Origin: CALMEH01 sp964548225 | Lineage (GTDB): Bacteria > Acidobacteriota > Blastocatellia > Pyrinomonadales > Pyrinomonadaceae | NCBI GenBank assembly: GCA_964548225.1 | Contig: CAZJQP010000028.1 | Location: 1 to 51,899 of the forward strand | Direction: 5' to 3' | DNA: 51,899 nucleotides | Shown: piece after piece, positions 47,945 to 51,899 of the stretch | Numbering within the stretch: position 1 is the first letter of the stretch | Layout of the letters: every line of letters begins with the position of its first letter | Translations under genes and position numbers: made by a program | The notes under the pieces: generated by a model | Told to the model about the DNA's origin: nothing | Seen by the model: the letters and a program-made list of their open reading frames with translations, nothing else | Databases searched by the model: none

Positions 47945-49015
47945 GTGAAATCAAAAACTCAAGATTCAAAATTCCATATTCAAAATTCCAGAAAGAAACA
48001 TCTCAACCGTCTGAAAATCATCGGCGCGGTTTTGACTGTGTTTGGTATCGGGCTTTTTGTCTATTTAGTTTATTCGGTCGGCGTTTCGACGATTTTGGAT
48101 GGCATCTCGAAAATCGGTTTCGGCGGTTTTGCGATAATTTTATTAATTTATTTCGGGCGGATTTGCGTGCGGGCGATGGGTTGGAAATTGTCGGTTTGCG
48201 AGCCTTACAAACTCAGCTTGAAAGACACAATTCCCGCTGTAATTATTGGCGAAGCAATGAGTTCGATGATTCCGCTCGGCATTTTAATCAGCGGCACATC
48301 GAAAGCGATTGCCGTCAGAAACCGTGTGCCGTTGGTCGTCGGGCTTTCATCGGTGGCGACTGAAAATCTTTTCTATTCGCTCGGAACATCCGTTTTTATC
48401 ATCATCGGCGGTTTTTTGTTTTTGCAGACATTTCAATTAGATGAAAGCGTGATTTTAGCAACCCGCGTTCTCATCGGCGTTTTGATTTTTCTGCTTTTTC
48501 TCGGCTTTTTGATGGTCGTGCGCCAATGGCATTTTGCCAGCGCGATTTGCGAAAAAATCTATCAGAAGGGAATTTTAACCGGAATTTTAGCGGACGGACG
48601 CAGGCAAGTCCGGCTTTTTGAAGATTTTATTTACGGATTTTATCGCAAACACCCGAAAAGATTTCTCCCGATTCTGCTATGTCAGATTCTTTTTCACGCG
48701 CTCGGCGTTTTGGAAGCGTGGTTTGTCGTCAGCCGTCTGAGCGAAACCGTTCCAACGCTTTTCACCGCATTTTTACTCGAATCGGTGAGCCGTTTTATTG
48801 CGATTGTTTTCAAACTTATTCCATTTAACGTCGGCGTTGACGAAGCCGCATCGCAATTTATCGCCGAAACTCTGGCAATCGGCGCGAGTTTAGGCATCAC
48901 GATTGCGATTATTCGCAAAGGGCGCATACTTTTTTGGGCAGGTGTCGGTTTGCTTTTAATAATCAAGCGCGAGATTTCGTTTGATGATATTCATAATTTA
49001 AATGCCGAATCGTAA
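47945..49015 (+). CDS. UPF0104 flippase-like membrane protein
   Basis: A 356-residue integral membrane protein with eight or more helices of the lysylphosphatidylglycerol-synthase transmembrane/UPF0104 family. It shows GRICVRAMGWKLSV, AVIIGEAMSSMIPLGILISGTSKAIAV, ENLFYSLGTSVFIIIGG and FNVGVDEAASQFIAETLAIGASLGI. Such proteins are thought to move or anchor lipids; no lysyltransferase domain is attached. Translation seems to begin at GTG 47945. The first dozen residues (KTQDSKFHIQNSRK) are encoded by a heptad array, so the real start might be later; no alternative Met is present before the first helix. Confidence 0.78.
   Translation: MKSKTQDSKFHIQNSRKKHLNRLKIIGAVLTVFGIGLFVYLVYSVGVSTILDGISKIGFGGFAIILLIYFGRICVRAMGWKLSVCEPYKLSLKDTIPAVIIGEAMSSMIPLGILISGTSKAIAVRNRVPLVVGLSSVATENLFYSLGTSVFIIIGGFLFLQTFQLDESVILATRVLIGVLIFLLFLGFLMVVRQWHFASAICEKIYQKGILTGILADGRRQVRLFEDFIYGFYRKHPKRFLPILLCQILFHALGVLEAWFVVSRLSETVPTLFTAFLLESVSRFIAIVFKLIPFNVGVDEAASQFIAETLAIGASLGITIAIIRKGRILFWAGVGLLLIIKREISFDDIHNLNAES
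47951..47992. repeat. One-sided heptad array (TTCAAAA type)
   Basis: Six successive 7-mers (TCAAAAA, CTCAAGA, TTCAAAA, TTCCATA, TTCAAAA, TTCCAGA), without a matching complementary arm nearby. It encodes the polar N-terminus of the flippase-like protein. Confidence 0.75.
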
Positions 49016-49030
49016 TTTTCGGGAAAATCA

Positions 49031-49059
49031 TTGACATCCGGATAATTGAGGCGTAGGCT
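49031..49059 (+). promoter_or_regulatory. Sigma-70-type promoter for the delta-60 repeat gene
   Basis: TTGACA (49031-49036), 17-base spacer, TAGGCT (49054-49059). The -35 is perfect, the -10 is a weak match. The transcript would begin about 40 bases before the start codon. GGAGG (49096-49100) is well placed for the ATG at 49110. Confidence 0.6.
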
Positions 49060-49109
49060 AGGTTTAATTTGCTATTTCTTTAAAATTTAACACTTGGAGG
49101 CTGGTCAGA

Positions 49110-50684
49110 ATGAACGGTTTTGGAACTCGGAAGAACAAACTCGAATGTTTGTTGCGGATTTTGTTGTCGGTGGTCTTTGTTTTTTCGCTTACGGCAGTTG
49201 CCCAAACCGGCGGAAATCTCGATTTGACCTTTAACGGAATCGGTTATGTATCGCGTAGTGTCGGCACGTCCGGTCCGGTTGCAAACACGGCGACGGTTCA
49301 GCCGGACGGCAAGATTATTGCGGTCGGGACAACTTTTATCAGCACTATGGGCGGCAACGGAAATGAAGGAACGATTGCCAGATTTAACTCAAACGGCACG
49401 CCCGACACTTCGTTTGGAACAGACGGATTGGTTTTCGTAACTCCGGGCGGCAATGAAGTTTTTCGGGCGGTTGCTCTCCAGCCGGACGGAAAAATTGTCG
49501 CCGTCGGGCAATGTCAAATCGGCACGATTCAATTTCTGATTGTTCGATTAAATCCCGATGGAACTTTCGATTCGACATTCGATAATGACGGAATTTTAAC
49601 AACCAATTTAATTCCCGGCAGTTTTGAGGAAGGCGTTGATTTTGCCATTCAGCCGGACGGAAAAATTGTTGTTCTCGGAAGTTCAAGAACGAACAATAAT
49701 CAGGATTTTGTTGTTGGCAGATTTAATCCGAACGGAAGTCTTGATACAACGTTTAGCGACGACGGTAGTGCGGTTTTTAATATCTCAAACAGCACGGCAA
49801 ACGGTTTTGATGACAAACCGAATTCGGTCTCTCTTCAGCTTGACGGAAAAATTGTTGTTGGCGGAAACGGAAATACCGCAAACAATCCGATAATTTTTCG
49901 GTTGAATCCCAACGGAACGCTTGACACTTCTTTTGGCGGCAACGGAATAATCTTTGGTGCGGCGGGAATGGGTTCGGCTTCGGTCAAGGTGCAATGGGAT
50001 GAAAAGATTGTGGTCGGCGGAAACACCATATTTCCGTTCGATTTTTTCGTTACGAGATACAATTCGAACGGAACTCCCGATGTTTCATTTGACGGCGACG
50101 GCACAGTTACCACCAATCTCCCTCCAAGCGGAGCCAGCGATGATTTTGCCAGAGAGATGATTTTGCAATCCGACGGGAAAATTATTGTTGCCGGTTATAC
50201 GAGCAACACGAACGCAAACTTTGCCATTGTTAGATATAATGCCGACGGCAGTTTAGATAGTTCGTGGGGCAATGCCGGAAGAGTTATGTCAACTTTTGAT
50301 GATTATGGTTACGGACAACTTTTCGGTGTTACAAGCGCAATGGATGGAAAAGTTGTAGCGGCAGGTCGGATTCATAATTTATTCGGCGTGGCGCGGTATC
50401 AAAACTCGGCGATTGCCCCAACCGCGAAAATAATCGGACGCATTGTTGACTCAAACCGACGCGGAGTTTCAAAAGCACGGGTTAGCTTAACCAATCAGCA
50501 AACCGGAGCGACAAAAATAATTTTGACCAATCCTTTCGGTTATTACAATTTTCCCGAACTTCCGACATCAACAAACTACACGATTTCGGTTTCGAGCAAA
50601 TCTCACCAATTTTATCAAAACACGCGAAATATACAGCTTTTTATGGATATTTTGGGACTGCATTTTGTCGGCATCCAACCTTAA
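49110..50684 (+). CDS. Secreted delta-60 repeat beta-propeller-like protein with carboxypeptidase-regulatory-like domain
   Basis: A 524-residue exported protein with a signal peptide (cleavage near AVAQT, residue 32). About seven copies of the delta-60 repeat (TIGR02608-type) run from about residue 37 to 430. Each has the pattern QPDGKIIVxG followed by ARFNxNGxLDxSFGxxG, for example ALQPDGKIVAVGQCQIG and FNPNGSLDTTFSDDG. A Cna-B/carboxypeptidase-regulatory-like domain closes it (IIGRIVDSNRRGVSKARVSLTNQQTGATK to the end). It is likely surface-associated or secreted. No catalytic residues are apparent. Such proteins are frequent in Acidobacteriota genomes in my experience. Confidence 0.9.
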   Translation: MNGFGTRKNKLECLLRILLSVVFVFSLTAVAQTGGNLDLTFNGIGYVSRSVGTSGPVANTATVQPDGKIIAVGTTFISTMGGNGNEGTIARFNSNGTPDTSFGTDGLVFVTPGGNEVFRAVALQPDGKIVAVGQCQIGTIQFLIVRLNPDGTFDSTFDNDGILTTNLIPGSFEEGVDFAIQPDGKIVVLGSSRTNNNQDFVVGRFNPNGSLDTTFSDDGSAVFNISNSTANGFDDKPNSVSLQLDGKIVVGGNGNTANNPIIFRLNPNGTLDTSFGGNGIIFGAAGMGSASVKVQWDEKIVVGGNTIFPFDFFVTRYNSNGTPDVSFDGDGTVTTNLPPSGASDDFAREMILQSDGKIIVAGYTSNTNANFAIVRYNADGSLDSSWGNAGRVMSTFDDYGYGQLFGVTSAMDGKVVAAGRIHNLFGVARYQNSAIAPTAKIIGRIVDSNRRGVSKARVSLTNQQTGATKIILTNPFGYYNFPELPTSTNYTISVSSKSHQFYQNTRNIQLFMDILGLHFVGIQP

Positions 50685-50706
50685 TCTTATATCGCAGTTA
50701 GAAAAA

Positions 50707-50749
50707 TTTAGAAACTTGTTTGTGTCATTGCCTCAAACAAGTTTCTAAA
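50707..50749 (+). terminator. Terminator-like inverted repeat after the delta-60 gene
   Basis: A perfect 16-bp stem (50707-50722 with 50734-50749) around an 11-base loop, 23 bases after the stop. The 3' flank is A/T-rich without a long T run. Confidence 0.6.
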
Positions 50750-50755
50750 ATTCGC

Positions 50756-50785
50756 TTGTCAATCGGCTTTGAATCTATCTATACT
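50756..50785 (+). promoter_or_regulatory. Sigma-70-type promoter for ribH-nusB
   Basis: TTGTCA (50756-50761), 18-base spacer, TATACT (50780-50785), 31 bases before the ribH ATG. It follows the terminator-like hairpin, as expected for a new transcription unit. Confidence 0.6.
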
Positions 50786-50816
50786 AAAAAAGGCGGGCTT
50801 GCCTGTTTGAAGAAAA

Positions 50817-51344
50817 ATGAGTTTGCAACCAAAAGTGCATCAAGGACAATTAACCGCGCAAGGTTTCCGTTTTGCGATTATCGAATCGCGCTGGAATTCG
50901 TTTCTGACGGCGAAATTGACCGAAGGCGCACTCGACGCGCTCGAAAGATTGGGCGCGGACGAAAATTCGATTGAAATTTTTAAAGTTCCGGGTTCGTTCG
51001 AGCTTCCTTTGACCGCGCAAAAAGTTGCGGCAAGCAAAAAATTTGACGCAGTTATTTGTATCGGAGTCGTCATTCGCGGTGAAACGCCGCATTTCGATTT
51101 CGTTGCGGGCGAAGCGGCAAAAGGTGTCGGGCAAGTCGCAATGCAAAGCGGAATTCCGATTTTGTTTGCAGTCGTAACGACTGATACACTTGAACAAGCA
51201 ATTAATCGCTCCGGCGTAAAAGCGGGAAACAAAGGTTTTGAAGCCGCAATGTCGGCAGTAGAAATTGTAAATTTGTATAAAACAATGGACGGCGGCGAAG
51301 GGAATTCTAATCGTAAATTGGAAGTTTTCCCGCACGCAGTCTAA
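50817..51344 (+). CDS. ribH: 6,7-dimethyl-8-ribityllumazine synthase
   Basis: The penultimate step of riboflavin synthesis. At 175 residues it contains FAIIESRWNSFLTAKLTEGALDAL, FKVPGSFELPLTAQKVAASKKFDAVICIGVVIRGETPHFDFVAGEAAKGV with the catalytic His in the ETPHFD loop, and PILFAVVTTDTLEQAINRSG. About 16 C-terminal residues (GEGNSNRKLEVFPHAV) extend the normal end. The gene directly precedes nusB, a pairing seen widely in bacteria. Confidence 0.95.
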   Translation: MSLQPKVHQGQLTAQGFRFAIIESRWNSFLTAKLTEGALDALERLGADENSIEIFKVPGSFELPLTAQKVAASKKFDAVICIGVVIRGETPHFDFVAGEAAKGVGQVAMQSGIPILFAVVTTDTLEQAINRSGVKAGNKGFEAAMSAVEIVNLYKTMDGGEGNSNRKLEVFPHAV

Positions 51345-51366
51345 ATTTGAAAGCAGTATTACTTTT

Positions 51367-51843
51367 ATGGGAACACGACGTAAAGCGCGTGAATGTGCTT
51401 TGCAAATGTTATTTGCGGCAGATGTAGCCAAAACATCGAGCGAAGTTTTGACCGAAATTTATTGGTTCGAACTCGGCGAATCTACGCTTGATGAACAAAC
51501 GCGCAATTTTGCCGATAAATTGACAAAAGGCACACTTCGAGAAATCGAAATGATTGATGATCGCATTCGCACACGCGCCGAACACTGGCGCATCGAGCGA
51601 ATGGCGATTGTTGACCGAAACATTCTGCGTCTTGCTGTTTATGAATTTCTCTTTGACGATACGCCCGTTACAGTTGTAATCAACGAGGCTCTCGAAATTG
51701 CCCGACGCTTTTCAACCTTTGAAGCAACCCAATTTATTAACGGGATTTTAGACGCAATCAAACACGATTTGGAGCGCGAAAACTCAAAAAAAAATCCTGA
51801 AAATCGAAAGCCCAACGAAAAATCTCACGCTTCTTCCAGATAA
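51367..51843 (+). CDS. nusB: Transcription antitermination protein NusB
   Basis: A 158-residue NusB that binds boxA RNA with S10 and delays termination in rRNA operons. The core motifs are TRRKARECALQMLFAAD at the start, HWRIERMAIVDRNILRLAVYEFLF in the middle, and PVTVVINEALEIARRFSTFEATQFINGILDAI at the end. A basic tail of about 25 residues follows, ending before the window edge. The last 56 bases of the window hold no recognisable feature. Confidence 0.95.
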   Translation: MGTRRKARECALQMLFAADVAKTSSEVLTEIYWFELGESTLDEQTRNFADKLTKGTLREIEMIDDRIRTRAEHWRIERMAIVDRNILRLAVYEFLFDDTPVTVVINEALEIARRFSTFEATQFINGILDAIKHDLERENSKKNPENRKPNEKSHASSR

Positions 51844-51899
51844 GTTGAAGCCTGTGCATAATTCATAACCTTATTCTCAAGCGAGCATTTTCAATCTGT

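Overview
The window reads as a chromosomal segment of a Gram-negative, moderately AT-leaning bacterium, most likely an Acidobacteriota of the Blastocatellia/Pyrinomonadaceae type. This is inferred from gene content (BamD-like outer-membrane assembly factor, delta-60 repeat protein, DUF692/TIGR04222 pair, 4Fe-4S/NrfD fusion, YfiT-like DinB protein, rpsF-rpsR-rplI-dnaB order without ssb) and not from any database search. No phage, insertion sequence, CRISPR array or rRNA operon is visible. One tRNA (Gln, anticodon TTG) is present.

Layout. 1-3.6 kb: CTP synthase, a small protein coupled to an HNH endonuclease, YraN, and a haem-binding-domain protein. 3.7-6.3 kb: a three-gene cassette that is the best candidate for an unusual system. 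It encodes a membrane protein with an eight-cysteine Gly/Ser tail (TIGR04222 type), a DUF692/MNIO-type multinuclear iron enzyme and a partner-like protein. 6.3-14.5 kb: peptide deformylase, an outer-membrane-type protein, a small membrane gene broken by one in-frame TAG, a proline-catabolic-type aldehyde dehydrogenase, a secreted protein, an overlapping nucleotidyltransferase/galactokinase pair, and a sodium:solute symporter coupled to a 46-residue protein. 14.6-24.6 kb: fmt, trhO, rsmB, a PASTA protein, rpe, a BamD-like protein, a TPR protein, then a predicted c-di-GMP-I (GEMM) riboswitch controlling a CAP-domain secreted protein, and ispE. 24.6-30.6 kb: tRNA-Gln, prs, rplY, pth, rpsF, rpsR, rplI, dnaB and a DinB-like gene. 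30.6-38.9 kb: an HGSNAT-like acyltransferase, a ferredoxin/NrfD fusion, pdxJ, a glycosyltransferase, the S41 protease ctpA, a helically phased 14-unit tandem repeat and chrA. 39-51.9 kb: pfkA, greA, a stand-alone DUF4347-like protein, a phospholipid-type CDP-alcohol transferase, accC, a membrane glycosyltransferase, an acyl-CoA dehydrogenase, a flippase-like membrane protein, a delta-60 repeat protein, ribH and nusB.

The most pervasive unexplained structure is a set of more than a dozen inverted repeats, mostly intergenic, whose arms are built from short A/T-rich words recurring every 7 nt (sometimes about 9 nt). The words differ from locus to locus, but the heptad rhythm and hairpin architecture recur. 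Some arrays enter coding sequence: the central linker of ChrA, the signal peptide of an outer-membrane-type protein and the N-terminus of a flippase-like protein. They also create false N-terminal extensions in several genes, so several starts here are placed downstream of the longest open frame.

Most genes are housekeeping and their calls are secure. Functions for the cysteine-tail cassette, the DUF4347-like protein, the riboswitch ligand and the repeats are inferences from motifs and context.
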